Shown here: positions 35,652 to 44,626 of the stretch, in pieces | Numbering within the stretch: position 1 is the first letter of the stretch | Layout: every line of letters starts with the position of its first letter | Assembly (NCBI GenBank): GCA_015493615.1 | Contig: WGCV01000043.1 | Span: 1-64,000, forward strand | From: Melioribacteraceae bacterium | GTDB lineage: Bacteria > Bacteroidota > Ignavibacteria > Ignavibacteriales > Melioribacteraceae | Reading direction: 5' to 3' | Length of the DNA stretch: 64,000 nucleotides | Notes under the pieces: model-generated | Databases searched by the model: none | What the model saw: the letters and a program-made list of their open reading frames with translations, nothing else | Told to the model about the DNA's origin: nothing | Translations under genes and position numbers: made by a program

Positions 35652-37291
35652 TGAAAAAAATAACCGTAATATTGTTTGGAATAATGACGGCGGCAGTTTC
35701 CTTATTCGCACAGACGCCCACACCCGAGTTATCCCGTTTTCACGGCGGTCAGTTAAATTTGGACTTATCCTTTTCATCCAATTTTTTCGGCGGCGGCGCT
35801 GGAAGCGGAATGACGGGAGGAATGATCTCACCTACGTTGATGAACAAATCTGCGGCAGTTTTCGGAAATCCCGCGGAACTCAGTTTCTTAAAGTCGGCTT
35901 ACTCAAATGTCGATTACCGTTTCGGAATCGGAATGTCGGATTTTATCGATAACTCTATGATAAGCTCGGCAACGGATGATTACCTCAAAGATACTACAAT
36001 GTTTATCTACAATCAGCCGACAACAAACTACACGCAAGTTAATTCCGCAACAGCCGGACTTGCGGGCGGATTATCTTCTTTCAGCGCGGCTGTTCCGCTT
36101 ACCGATAAGATTGTTGCCGGTTTCGGATTTAATTATCCTCTCCTATTCAATATGGGATTGCGCGTTAACGGAATTGAAACCGAACTTAATACGGCTCAGG
36201 ACTTGGGCGGAAATGAAACTACATTCGATATGGCGCTGAATACAAGCGTAAGCGCCTCAACAATATTGAATATCAGCGAAATGACTTTCGGCATCGGTTA
36301 TAACATTTTTAACGATGACGACGGCTATCTTTCAGCCGGAGTTTCATTAAACCGGAAAAGCGCGGTCAATAATTTTGACTGGCTCGTTAAAATAGATGGG
36401 GCGATTATTCTGAACCACAACAACGAATATTATTTTAACAATCCGGACGATCCCCTTATAAATAAGGAGGAAGGGGAGTCGAATAATTTTTATTGGCAGC
36501 TGAAAGGAAATTACACCGACACCAAATACGGCGGTAAGCTCGGGCTTTTTTATAATTTGGATAAAGATAAATCATCGGCTTGGAATTTTTCTCTGGTTTA
36601 CGATTACGAGCCTGATTTCGATTTAAGCGATCCTAATTCTTTCGGCGTAAGCTATCAGCCGAAATTTATTAAAGGTCGGGTTCTCGGCACTAAGGACGAA
36701 GCGCTTGATATTCAGCTTGATTCGATGAACATTTCAAAACCCCATCTTACGATTAAAAAGAAAAATGTGTTCACTCAGGATGTGACGTTAAAGATCCCTT
36801 CTTCCCTTACGCTTGGCGTTGACGCCGGACTTGAAAGCGGAACATCTTTTTCATTTAATATGATTAAATATTTCGGAGATTTCCTCTATCAATATGATAA
36901 ATATGCGATTGGGAAAAAGACGAATATCGGACTGAAATTTGCAGGGAATTTTCATCTCGATGATGAACTTGAAGGTTGGGGAATACCCTTTATACCGGTC
37001 AGATTGCTTTTCCTCGATATTGACGGACTTCTTTTTCAGATATTCCGGAGCGAAACCGGATACAGAAATTCCTATTACCGCGTGGGCTTCGGTTTTGTTT
37101 TCGGAGATGCAATTTCGGAAGGATTCGACAAAGATATAACTTCCTCGATTACCGACGGACTCGGACTTCCTTTTCCGTACGGAATAACGCTTTCGAGAAG
37201 ATATACCGTCTTTGATAATATTGACGTCGGCGTAATGATTCTCGGGGTCCCGGATTTAGCGCTTAAAGTGTCGCTCGGTTACGGATTCTAA
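35651..37291 (+). CDS. Outer-membrane beta-barrel protein of unknown function
   Basis: A 546-residue protein with a signal peptide (MKKITVILFGIMTAAVSLFA). Alternating hydrophobic strands and Gly/Asn turns run to the end, which finishes with a barrel-type terminal strand (KVSLGYGF). The N-terminal plug-like region (FFGGGAGSGMTGGMISPTLMNKSAAVFGNPAELSF) resembles the NPAG/NPA segment of FadL-like and PorV-like barrels. No precise family can be named. Its ATG overlaps the PorV-like gene stop by one base. It is convergent with the DUF151 gene, 12 bp away, with no obvious terminator between. Confidence 0.7.
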   Translation: MKKITVILFGIMTAAVSLFAQTPTPELSRFHGGQLNLDLSFSSNFFGGGAGSGMTGGMISPTLMNKSAAVFGNPAELSFLKSAYSNVDYRFGIGMSDFIDNSMISSATDDYLKDTTMFIYNQPTTNYTQVNSATAGLAGGLSSFSAAVPLTDKIVAGFGFNYPLLFNMGLRVNGIETELNTAQDLGGNETTFDMALNTSVSASTILNISEMTFGIGYNIFNDDDGYLSAGVSLNRKSAVNNFDWLVKIDGAIILNHNNEYYFNNPDDPLINKEEGESNNFYWQLKGNYTDTKYGGKLGLFYNLDKDKSSAWNFSLVYDYEPDFDLSDPNSFGVSYQPKFIKGRVLGTKDEALDIQLDSMNISKPHLTIKKKNVFTQDVTLKIPSSLTLGVDAGLESGTSFSFNMIKYFGDFLYQYDKYAIGKKTNIGLKFAGNFHLDDELEGWGIPFIPVRLLFLDIDGLLFQIFRSETGYRNSYYRVGFGFVFGDAISEGFDKDITSSITDGLGLPFPYGITLSRRYTVFDNIDVGVMILGVPDLALKVSLGYGF

Positions 37292-37303
37292 TATTGTGAA
37301 TTG

Positions 37304-37909
37304 TTAGTTTGCTTTTCCTGTGAGGCGGGAGATTTCATCCCTTAATTTGGCGGCTCTTTCGTATTCCTCATTATCTATCGCTTCCTTAAGCTGTTTTTCC
37401 AATACCGATAATTTTGCTTCAAAAGAGGATGTGGAAACATTCTCCGTTTCAGCGTCAAGACTTGCTTCCGATTTTTCCGCCGCGGGAAGCTCCGAGTTGC
37501 TGCTTGGAATGAAAGCGGCTCTATCCATAACGGTTTCGTTAACGTAAATATCTGCGGCTGTCCTGACCGCAACAGCAATAGCGTCGCTCGGACGCGCGTC
37601 AACCGAAGTTGTTACTCCCGCTATTTCAAGTACTAATTTTGCGTAAAAAGTGTTTTCCACAAGCTCGTCAATAAAAACTTCAACTACGGAAGCGCCGAGT
37701 TCGTCAATTATGCTTTTAAGTAAATCGTGAGTCATAGGGCGGGGAGGAGTAATGTTTTCAAGGGCGGAAGCGATTGCCTGCGCTTCAAAGCTGCCTATTA
37801 TAATGGGAAGACGGCGCGAGCCGTAACTCTCCTTCAGTAGGAGGGCGTATGCGCCTCCTACCGATGGAGATGATGATAATCCTATGATATCTACTTTTAC
37901 TTTATCCAA
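37304..37909 (-). CDS. Bifunctional nuclease (DUF151) domain protein with UVR motif
   Basis: A 201-residue protein. The N-terminal DUF151/BFN domain (about 1-130) has LLLKESYGSRRLPIIIGSFEAQAIASAL, MTHDLLKSIIDELG and SVDARPSDAIAVAVRT, all diagnostic. A Ser/Glu-rich linker leads to a C-terminal UVR-type helical hairpin (LEKQLKEAIDNEEYERAAKLRDEISRL, about 165-195). The BFN domain shows DNase/RNase activity in plant homologues; the UVR motif mediates protein contacts in UvrB and UvrC. It lies 6 bp after etfA and is probably co-transcribed with etfBA. I see no reason for that pairing in the sequence. Confidence 0.9.
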   Translation of the reverse strand: MDKVKVDIIGLSSSPSVGGAYALLLKESYGSRRLPIIIGSFEAQAIASALENITPPRPMTHDLLKSIIDELGASVVEVFIDELVENTFYAKLVLEIAGVTTSVDARPSDAIAVAVRTAADIYVNETVMDRAAFIPSSNSELPAAEKSEASLDAETENVSTSSFEAKLSVLEKQLKEAIDNEEYERAAKLRDEISRLTGKAN

Positions 37910-37915
37910 AGGAGA

Positions 37916-38878
37916 TTATCCTTTCTTTATTTCTTCGATTAAAGCGGGCACAACTTCAAATAAGTCGCCCGTAATTCCGTAATCGGCAATAGTGAAAATC
38001 GGAGCTTCCGGGTCTTTGTTGATAGCGACAATATATTTGGAAGTTCTCATTCCCGCCATGTGCTGAATTGCGCCTGAAATTCCGCAAGCGATATAGAGGT
38101 TAGGGGAAACCGTTTTACCTGTTTGCCCGACCTGATCGGAATGAGGTCTCCAGCCCGCGTCAACAGCGGCTCTTGATGCGCCGACTGCGCCGCCGAGTAA
38201 TCCCGCAAGCTCTTCCAGCATTGCAAAATTTTCCGGTCCGCCCATTCCGCGTCCGCCTGAAACGATAATCGAAGCTTCGGCAACGTCCAATTTATCGGAT
38301 GCGCGGGTAATATCAACGACTTTTACCGATGTATTTACATTATCAACTTCCTTGACGGAAACTTCGGCTGTTGCGTCTGCGGCGTCGCTTAAGTTAAACG
38401 TGTTAGGACGGATTGTGAAAATCTTTTTCGGTGAATTAATTTTTACATCGGTTAAAGCTTTGCCTGCATATACGGGATGAGTGGCAATAACTTCGCCGTT
38501 CTCAAAAGAAAATCCCACACAGTCGGGGACAATTCCCGCGTCAACTTTAACGGCGACTCTAGGGGATAAATCCCTGCCCATTGCGCTGTTTGCAAAAAGT
38601 AGCAAGTCCGCGCCGGTTTCATTTGCAAAATCGGAAAGTACTTGGGCGTAACCTGATGAAGTGTAAACATTCAAATCCGGGTTCTTGATATGGGTAACTT
38701 TCGGAACGCCGTATTTTGCTATGGAATTAAAATCTGTAATTTCACCGCCGACAACAACCGCTTCGACTTCGGCGTTTAATTCTTTTGCGAACTCGGCGCC
38801 GGCTTTTACGGTTTCCAAAGATGATTTTTTTATTTCGTTGTCTCTTTGTTCAACAAACACTAATATTTTATTTGCCAT
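37916..38878 (-). CDS. etfA: Electron transfer flavoprotein alpha subunit
   Basis: A 320-residue EtfA. The N-terminal adenine-nucleotide-alpha-hydrolase-like domain is followed by the FAD-binding C-terminal domain. The latter has SGGRGMGGPENFAMLEELAGLLGGAVGASRAAVDAGW and QVGQTGKTVSPNLYIACGISGAIQH (positions about 202-290), with the ETF signature. With EtfB it passes electrons from acyl-CoA dehydrogenases to the quinone pool, or in bifurcating types links NADH. The short length and lack of an N-terminal ferredoxin domain match the simple type. It lies 12 bp downstream of etfB. Confidence 0.95.
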   Translation of the reverse strand: MANKILVFVEQRDNEIKKSSLETVKAGAEFAKELNAEVEAVVVGGEITDFNSIAKYGVPKVTHIKNPDLNVYTSSGYAQVLSDFANETGADLLLFANSAMGRDLSPRVAVKVDAGIVPDCVGFSFENGEVIATHPVYAGKALTDVKINSPKKIFTIRPNTFNLSDAADATAEVSVKEVDNVNTSVKVVDITRASDKLDVAEASIIVSGGRGMGGPENFAMLEELAGLLGGAVGASRAAVDAGWRPHSDQVGQTGKTVSPNLYIACGISGAIQHMAGMRTSKYIVAINKDPEAPIFTIADYGITGDLFEVVPALIEEIKKG

Positions 38879-38890
38879 TTTAGTCTCCTC

Positions 38891-39637
38891 CTAAATTACT
38901 TTAGCTTCTTCTTTTAATAAACGAACTAATTCCGGTACAACCGAGGCGTCGCTGCCAAGGATTTTACCGGGCGCTTTAGGAGCAGGCTTTCTCATCTTTA
39001 AAAGTTCTACTCTGCTGTCTCCGGTCTGAGCTTCTTTCTCTTCAATAGTTTTTTTCTTAGCCTGCATAATTCCTCTCAGAGAAGCGTAACGAGGTTCATT
39101 CAATCCTTTCTGAGCGGTAATTACCGCAGGAAGAGTTGTTTCTACTACCTCTTTACCCCCTTCTATTTCTCTCTCCGCTCTGATATTGTCGCCCTCAATC
39201 TTGAGATCAACAACGACAGAAACGGAATTATAGCCGAGCATTTCGGCAACCATTTGTCCGACAACTCCGCTATCGAAATCTATTGATTGTTTACCGAAGA
39301 ATACCATTTCGGCGTTTTGGGCTTTCAGTTCTTCGGCAAGCGCTGTTGCGGTAGCATAGGAATCAAAGTAACCTTCTTTTTTCAGAAGTACGCCGCTGTC
39401 CGCGCCCATTGCCAAAGCTTTTCTTATTGTTTCTTTTACTTCATCTCCGCCGAGACTAATAACCACAACTTCGCCGCCGAGAGCTTCTTTGGTTTTTAAA
39501 GCTTCTTCAACTGCGTATTCATCATAAGGATTAATGATGAAACTGACGCCATTATTATCGATACTTTTTTCGTCAGAGCCAACATTTATTTTGGCTGCGG
39601 TATCGGGAACATGGCTTACACATACTGCTATTTTCAT
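38891..39637 (-). CDS. etfB: Electron transfer flavoprotein beta subunit
   Basis: A 248-residue EtfB. It begins MKIAVCVSHVPDTAAKINV, with the family's NPYDEYAVEEALKTKE block and the signature region VETTLPAVITAQKGLNEPRYASLRGIMQAKKK (residues about 168-200). It forms the heterodimer with EtfA, and in canonical ETFs it binds AMP. GGAGG lies just before the ATG on the minus strand. It is the first gene of etfB-etfA-DUF151 and is divergent from clpS. Confidence 0.95.
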   Translation of the reverse strand: MKIAVCVSHVPDTAAKINVGSDEKSIDNNGVSFIINPYDEYAVEEALKTKEALGGEVVVISLGGDEVKETIRKALAMGADSGVLLKKEGYFDSYATATALAEELKAQNAEMVFFGKQSIDFDSGVVGQMVAEMLGYNSVSVVVDLKIEGDNIRAEREIEGGKEVVETTLPAVITAQKGLNEPRYASLRGIMQAKKKTIEEKEAQTGDSRVELLKMRKPAPKAPGKILGSDASVVPELVRLLKEEAKVI

Positions 39638-39744
39638 TGTTCCTCCGGATTAATTAATTTGAAAAAACCACATTATTTTTTAACTTATAAATATAAATAT
39701 TTTTTGCTTATTTATTTACAAAAACGGATAATATTGGTTCCAAA

Positions 39745-40038
39745 ATGATGAATGAATCTCAAAATCCGCAACATGCTGAAAAAACAAAAAAAGAAGAGAA
39801 GATTGCACAGCCCTTTAATGTTGTACTTTACAACGATGATGTTCATTCATTCGACGAAGTAATTATACAGCTGATTAAAGCGCTCCACTGTTCTATTGCT
39901 CAGGCGCAGAGATTTGCCTTTGAAGCGCATGTCCGTGGCAAATCGATTATTTACACCGGGGATTTATCCAAATGCCTTCAGATTACATCGGTGCTTGATG
40001 AAATTGAGTTGAATACCGAAATTGTAACTAAAGACTAA
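39745..40038 (+). CDS. clpS: ATP-dependent Clp protease adaptor ClpS
   Basis: A 97-residue ClpS. After a disordered, charged N-terminus comes the core FNVVLYNDDVHSFDEVIIQLIKAL, with the N-degron pocket residues NDD, then CSIAQAQRFAFEAHVRGKSIIYTG. The pocket Met of some ClpS proteins appears to be Ile here (EVIIQLI), which may alter N-end residue choice. It delivers N-degron substrates to ClpA-type unfoldases. Two ATGs (39745 and 39748) are possible starts. It is divergent from etfB. Confidence 0.92.
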   Translation: MMNESQNPQHAEKTKKEEKIAQPFNVVLYNDDVHSFDEVIIQLIKALHCSIAQAQRFAFEAHVRGKSIIYTGDLSKCLQITSVLDEIELNTEIVTKD

Positions 40039-40186
40039 AAAACAATCGGGCAAGCCTAAGAGGATTGCGCCGGAACAGAAACCATAAAAACACACCGTCC
40101 GCAATGGCGGATTGCGAACCCGCTTTAGAAAAACATCGCATTATTGTGAAACTTTCCGGAAGAAAAATTAAAGCAATTTTATTAGA

Positions 40187-40350
40187 AGAAGGCTTTGCAT
40201 AGCCTAATTTATTTGTCATATTGATTCTGCCGCGGCAGACTGTGGCATCGCAGATTGCAAGCAATTTACGCTACAAAAAAACGTTTTGTTATTCGAGTTT
40301 TTAGAGCGGGAAAATTTTTCTGATGACAATTTTGGGTTTATAATTGTCGA
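40187..40350 (+). repeat. Mosaic repeat: left end of element R1 joined to other repeat pieces
   Basis: AGAAGGCTTTGCATAGCCTAA and TTTGTCATATTGA (40187-40224) match the left end of R1. The following CGCAGATTGCAAGCAATTTACGCTACAAA (about 40249-40277, given here as a position) matches family R3. The right end ATGACAATTTTGGGTTTA (about 40323) is shared with 55837. The R1 core is missing. Confidence 0.65.
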
Positions 40351-40392
40351 ACAACTTCGTTCGACATTCTGAAAATACAAATAGCGGAAACA

Positions 40393-40425
40393 AAAAAAGC
40401 CCGAGGATTATTCTCAGGCTTTTTT
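40393..40425 (-). terminator. Terminator of nrdJ
   Basis: AAAAAAGCCCGAG and CTCAGGCTTTTTT form a 13-bp stem with one mismatch, 30 bp after the nrdJ stop on the minus strand. It is flanked by A/T runs on both sides and could also stop clpS transcripts. Confidence 0.85.
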
Positions 40426-40454
40426 GAGTAACAGTTGTTTGTCGAATTTCTATT

Positions 40455-43400
40455 TTAACTGCAGCCGGTTGTTGCGCCGCATGTCATACATTTTGTGCAA
40501 GTTCCGTTGCGAACCATCGTCATACTTCCGCATTCCGGACAGACATCCCCGGTGTAGCCTTGCTCTTTGGCTTGTTCAACGGCTTGGGCTTTTTCAACTA
40601 ATTCCATTTTTTTCGAGTAGTTCTCTTCCGAACCGTTGTCTTTGTTATCGGCTAATGTTACCGGTCTTTCGCGAACTTCATCTTCATTTTCTCCGAAATC
40701 CGAATCTCTTAAAAATGAGATGGAAGGAGTAGTCTTAATTACGGAATCATCCTTAACATGAGCTAAATCGTTACGGCTCAAATATGTAACGGCTAATTCA
40801 CGGAAGATGTAATCGATAACCGAAGTCGCCATTTTGATGCGTTTGTTTCCAAGCACCATTCCGCTCGGTTCGAATTTTGTAAATACAAACGCATCCACAA
40901 ACTCTTCGAGCGGTACGCCGTGCTGAAGACCGAGTGAGACGGCAATCGCAAAACTGTTTAACAGACTCCGGAAAGCCGCGCCTTCTTTAGCCATATCAAT
41001 GAAGATTTCCCCGAGCTGACCGTTTTCGTATTCTCCCGTGCGGATGTAAACCGTTTGTCCGCTTATTTTTGCTTTTTGTGTGTAACCGGTTCTTCTGTCA
41101 GGCAGACGTTTACGTTTGGCGATGTAACGGTGAATTATCTTTTCTGCGACTTTTACGATATCGTTTTGCTCTACGTATTCCTGGAGTTCCTCAATGTCGT
41201 CGTCGGAAACCGTGTTCAGCGGCTGCGACAATTTGGAACCGTCTCTGTAGATAGCGTTTGCTTTAAGTCCGAGTTTCCACGAATTGATGTAAGCGTTCTT
41301 AATATCTTCGATGGTAGCTTCGTGCGGGAAGTTCACGGTTTTGGATATCGCGCCCGAAACGAACGGCTGCGCCGCCGCCATCATATTGATGTGTCCTTCC
41401 GGTCTGATGAATCTTGTCCCTTTCTTTCCGCACTTATTGGCGCAGTCAAAAACAGGATAATCTTCCGCTTTAAGGAAAGGAGCGCCTTCAACGGTCATTG
41501 TGCCGCAGACGTAATCATTTGCCGAAGCGATTTCTTCTTTTGTAAAGCCCAGCCATTCAAGCAGATTAAAATTGTAGCTGTTTAATTTTTCGGCAGGTAC
41601 TTTAAGACTGTTTTTAAGGAAATTTTCTCCGATGCCGAATTTATTAAACGCAAAATTCAAATCGAATACCGAAGGAAGCATCCCTTCGATTTTTGTTAAT
41701 ATTTCTTCCGTGAAGCCCTTGGTTTTAAGCGTTTCCTTGTTTATGTAAGGACAGCCTTCAAGAGTTCCGGCGCCTTTGGCGTATTTAACAATTTCATTTA
41801 TTTGATCTTTATTGTAGCCGAGCTTTTCAAGCGCTGGAGGAATGGACTGATTGATGATTTTGAAATATCCTCCGCCGGCTAATTTTTTGAATTTGACCAA
41901 GGCAAAGTCCGGCTCGATTCCGGTTGTGTCGCAGTCCATAACCAAACCTATTGTTCCGGTGGGAGCAATAGCCGTAACTTGAGCGTTTCTGTAACCATGT
42001 TTTTCCCCGAGAGCAACAGCTTGGTCGGCGACTTCGCGCGCCGCTTCAAGTAAATCGGAAGGGCAATAGCGCGGGTCGATGCCCATCGGCGTGACCGTAA
42101 GATTTTCATATTCTTCTTTCGGAACGTTATGAGCGGCGCGTTTGTGGTTTCTTAATACGCGCAGCATAGCTTCTTTGTTTTCTTCGTATTTATTGAACGG
42201 ACCGAACTCCTTTGCCATTTCAGCGGAAGTCGCATAAGCTGTCATGTGCATAATCGCGCTTACCGCTCCGGTAATTGCCTGGGCTTCTTTACTGTCGTAA
42301 GGAATTCCCAAACGCATCAGCAACGCGCCGATATTGGCGTAGCCGAGTCCGAGCGTTCTGAAGTCGTAACTTCTTTGCGCCATTTCTTTACTTGGGAATT
42401 GCGCCATCAACACGCTTATTTCAAGAACGATAGTCCAAAGGCGCGTTGTGTGTTTAAATTCTTTGATTAAGAATTTCTTCTTCTTTTCGTCATAGAACTT
42501 AACCAAGTTCAGCGAAGCCAAATTGCAAGCGGTATCGTCAAGGAACATATATTCCGAGCATGGGTTCGACGCGTTTATTGCTCCGCTGTTGGGGCATGTG
42601 TGCCATTCGTTAATTGTCGAATGATACTGCATTCCCGGATCAGCCGAAGACCAAGCGGCATAGCCGATTTGTTCCCATAAATCCCGCGCTTTGATTGTTT
42701 TGCACGGCTCGGGCGCTCTTCCTTCTTTCTGCGCTTTTTTCTTTTCGGTTCTCCAGTATAAATTCCAATCTTCGTCATTCAAAACCGCGGTCATAAATTC
42801 GTTTGTAACTCTTACGGAGTTGTTGGAATTTTGTCCGGAAACCGTTAAGTAAGCTTCCGAAGTCCAATCGGTATCGTACTCGGGGAATTCAATCGACTTA
42901 AAACCTTGTTTGGCAAGCTCGATTACGCGCTCGATGTAATTCTGAGGAATTTGCGCTTTTTTGGCTTCAGCAATTGCCAGCTTTAAGTTTTTATTTGTTT
43001 TTTTATTAAATCTGTCGTTCTCGGGATGTTCGTCAAAGCAGGCTTTCATTATTTTGTTAAGATGATAATTTGCGAGCTTTGAACCGGCGACGAGCGCGGC
43101 AACTTTTTGTTCCTCTACAACCTTCCAATTTATATATTCTTCTATATCCGGATGGTCAACGTCAAGCGTAACCATTTTAGCGGCGCGTCGTGTTGTTCCG
43201 CCGGATTTAATTGAACCTGCTGCGCGGTCTCCTATTTTAAGAAAGGACATTAATCCCGAAGATTTGCCTCCGCCGCTTAACGGTTCTCCTACTCCTCGTA
43301 ATTCGGAAAAATTTGTGCCTGTTCCCGAGCCGTATTTGAACAATCTGGCTTCGCGGGTCCATAAATCCATGATGCCGCCTTCGTTTACCAAATCGTCCTT

Positions 43401-44012
43401 TACTCCTTGTATAAAGCATGCATGCGGCTGAGGGTGTGTGTAGGAATCAAAGGATTCGGTTAGTTGACCTGTTTGGAAATCGACATAATAATGTCCTTGC
43501 GAGGGACCGGTTATTCCGTATGCCCAATGTAAACCTGTGTTGAACCACTGCGGACTGTTAGGCGCAGATTTTTGTGTCGCGATAAGATATGTCATCTCAT
43601 CGTAAAAAGCTTTTGCATCCTCCTCCGAATCAAAATAATTTGCTTTCCAGCCCCAGTAAGTCCACGTTCCGGCTAATCTGTGAAATACCTGTTTACTGTC
43701 GTTTTCCGAAGAATATCTTTCCTTTTCCGGCAGTTCGTTTAGTAAGTCGGTATCGGGCACAGAACGCTGCAGCCATTGCGGAACGCCTTTTTCTTTTACT
43801 TTTTTCAGTAAACGGGGAACTCCGGCTTTTCTAAAGTATTTTTGTGCAATGATGTCCGTCGCAACCTGAGACCATGAGTCGGGAACGAGCACATCGTCCA
43901 TCCTGAATACAAGCGTTCCATCGGGATTCTTAATCTCGGAAGTCCGCTTGACAAAGTTGATTCCGGCTAAAGGGGATTCGCCGGCTTTGGTAAATAGTCG
44001 CTTAATTTTCAT
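40455..44012 (-). CDS. nrdJ: B12-dependent (class II) ribonucleotide reductase
   Basis: The start is the ATG at 44012 ([15 protein letters not shown]); an ATG at 44090 would run into the mobile element and adds no family sequence. The product has about 1185 residues, typical of the long NrdJ type. Motifs include [60 protein letters not shown] and [22 protein letters not shown]. The C-terminus is a Cys-rich zinc ribbon ([18 protein letters not shown], then CGATTGC) that holds the redox-active thiols. It makes deoxyribonucleotides with adenosylcobalamin and needs no oxygen, so it works in anoxic cells. I see no cobalamin riboswitch upstream; copy F of element R1 begins 67 bp before the start. 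Confidence 0.94.
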   Translation of the reverse strand: MKIKRLFTKAGESPLAGINFVKRTSEIKNPDGTLVFRMDDVLVPDSWSQVATDIIAQKYFRKAGVPRLLKKVKEKGVPQWLQRSVPDTDLLNELPEKERYSSENDSKQVFHRLAGTWTYWGWKANYFDSEEDAKAFYDEMTYLIATQKSAPNSPQWFNTGLHWAYGITGPSQGHYYVDFQTGQLTESFDSYTHPQPHACFIQGVKDDLVNEGGIMDLWTREARLFKYGSGTGTNFSELRGVGEPLSGGGKSSGLMSFLKIGDRAAGSIKSGGTTRRAAKMVTLDVDHPDIEEYINWKVVEEQKVAALVAGSKLANYHLNKIMKACFDEHPENDRFNKKTNKNLKLAIAEAKKAQIPQNYIERVIELAKQGFKSIEFPEYDTDWTSEAYLTVSGQNSNNSVRVTNEFMTAVLNDEDWNLYWRTEKKKAQKEGRAPEPCKTIKARDLWEQIGYAAWSSADPGMQYHSTINEWHTCPNSGAINASNPCSEYMFLDDTACNLASLNLVKFYDEKKKKFLIKEFKHTTRLWTIVLEISVLMAQFPSKEMAQRSYDFRTLGLGYANIGALLMRLGIPYDSKEAQAITGAVSAIMHMTAYATSAEMAKEFGPFNKYEENKEAMLRVLRNHKRAAHNVPKEEYENLTVTPMGIDPRYCPSDLLEAAREVADQAVALGEKHGYRNAQVTAIAPTGTIGLVMDCDTTGIEPDFALVKFKKLAGGGYFKIINQSIPPALEKLGYNKDQINEIVKYAKGAGTLEGCPYINKETLKTKGFTEEILTKIEGMLPSVFDLNFAFNKFGIGENFLKNSLKVPAEKLNSYNFNLLEWLGFTKEEIASANDYVCGTMTVEGAPFLKAEDYPVFDCANKCGKKGTRFIRPEGHINMMAAAQPFVSGAISKTVNFPHEATIEDIKNAYINSWKLGLKANAIYRDGSKLSQPLNTVSDDDIEELQEYVEQNDIVKVAEKIIHRYIAKRKRLPDRRTGYTQKAKISGQTVYIRTGEYENGQLGEIFIDMAKEGAAFRSLLNSFAIAVSLGLQHGVPLEEFVDAFVFTKFEPSGMVLGNKRIKMATSVIDYIFRELAVTYLSRNDLAHVKDDSVIKTTPSISFLRDSDFGENEDEVRERPVTLADNKDNGSEENYSKKMELVEKAQAVEQAKEQGYTGDVCPECGSMTMVRNGTCTKCMTCGATTGCS

Positions 44013-44078
44013 AGCTATCCCAAATTTTAGAGTTAAAAACTTCGGGCAAAAACCCGTTGAATTAAAATTTATTACTAG

Positions 44079-44251
44079 AGACCTTTGCATAACCTAAATT
44101 TGTCATATTGAGTCCGCCAATCCGCCAAGGCGGAGGAGGAGTGAAAGCCGTCCGAAATATCTCTAAATTGGGTATAATTACCGGTTTTGAGATTCTTCAT
44201 TTCGCTTCGCTTCATTCAGAATGACATGTAAATTAGGTTCTGCAAAGCCTT
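44079..44251 (-). mobile_element. Miniature inverted-repeat element R1, copy F
   Basis: This 173-bp copy is in reverse orientation, with left end AGACCTTTGCATAACC, right end TTCTGCAAAGCCTT and flanking direct repeats TTACTAG (44072-44078 and 44252-44258). It has the full core and a CCGCCAAGGCGG palindrome. It lies in the upstream region of nrdJ. Confidence 0.87.
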
Positions 44252-44256
44252 TTACT

Positions 44257-44365
44257 AGTGAGTTCACTTAAATAAGGTAATTTATTGAATAAATACCAAC
44301 ATTATAGGTTAATGATACTATTGTAAAGGCTTAAACCGTTTTAACGATTTTTAAGTAAACTCATT
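44257..44365. repeat. Dispersed repeat R4, degraded copy
   Basis: It starts TGAGTTCACTTAAATAAGG and ends TTAAGTAAACTCAT, an imperfect inverted pair. Inside is AAACCGTTTTAACGATTT. The ends match those of 46153-46341. Confidence 0.6.
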
Positions 44366-44626
44366 AATGATTTTTCACTGGAAAAGAGCGTTTCAACAAG
44401 TGGAAAATGGTTTGCAAATTATTGAATTCGGGACAGAAAATCAAACGAAATATTTAAATTTAAATTAAGTAATAAATCAATTTATTTATTCAAAGAGGCA
44501 ACAACTCAATATAAAAGAATGAGTTAGAATACTCTATTTCACAAAATAAATTTGTAAAAAAGTTGGAATATTTTTTTAATTTCACTTCTGATTATTTCAG
44601 ATTGTTGAAACTAAAAAAGGAAAGTT

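Larger units (their letters stand above)
44013..44626. other. Intergenic region between nrdJ and malQ
   Basis: From left to right: 60 bp of nrdJ leader, element R1 copy F (44079-44251), a degraded family R4 repeat (44257-44365), and about 260 bp of AT-rich sequence that should hold the malQ promoter. No further gene is seen. Confidence 0.6.

Noticed and set aside
41055-41585. 176-codon frame opposite nrdJ
   Set aside because: It is antisense to conserved reductase motifs and reads as low-complexity Phe/Arg/Val-rich sequence.
44013-44626. Cobalamin riboswitch before nrdJ
   Set aside because: No B12-box sequence or matching helices; the region is taken up by mobile-element copies.
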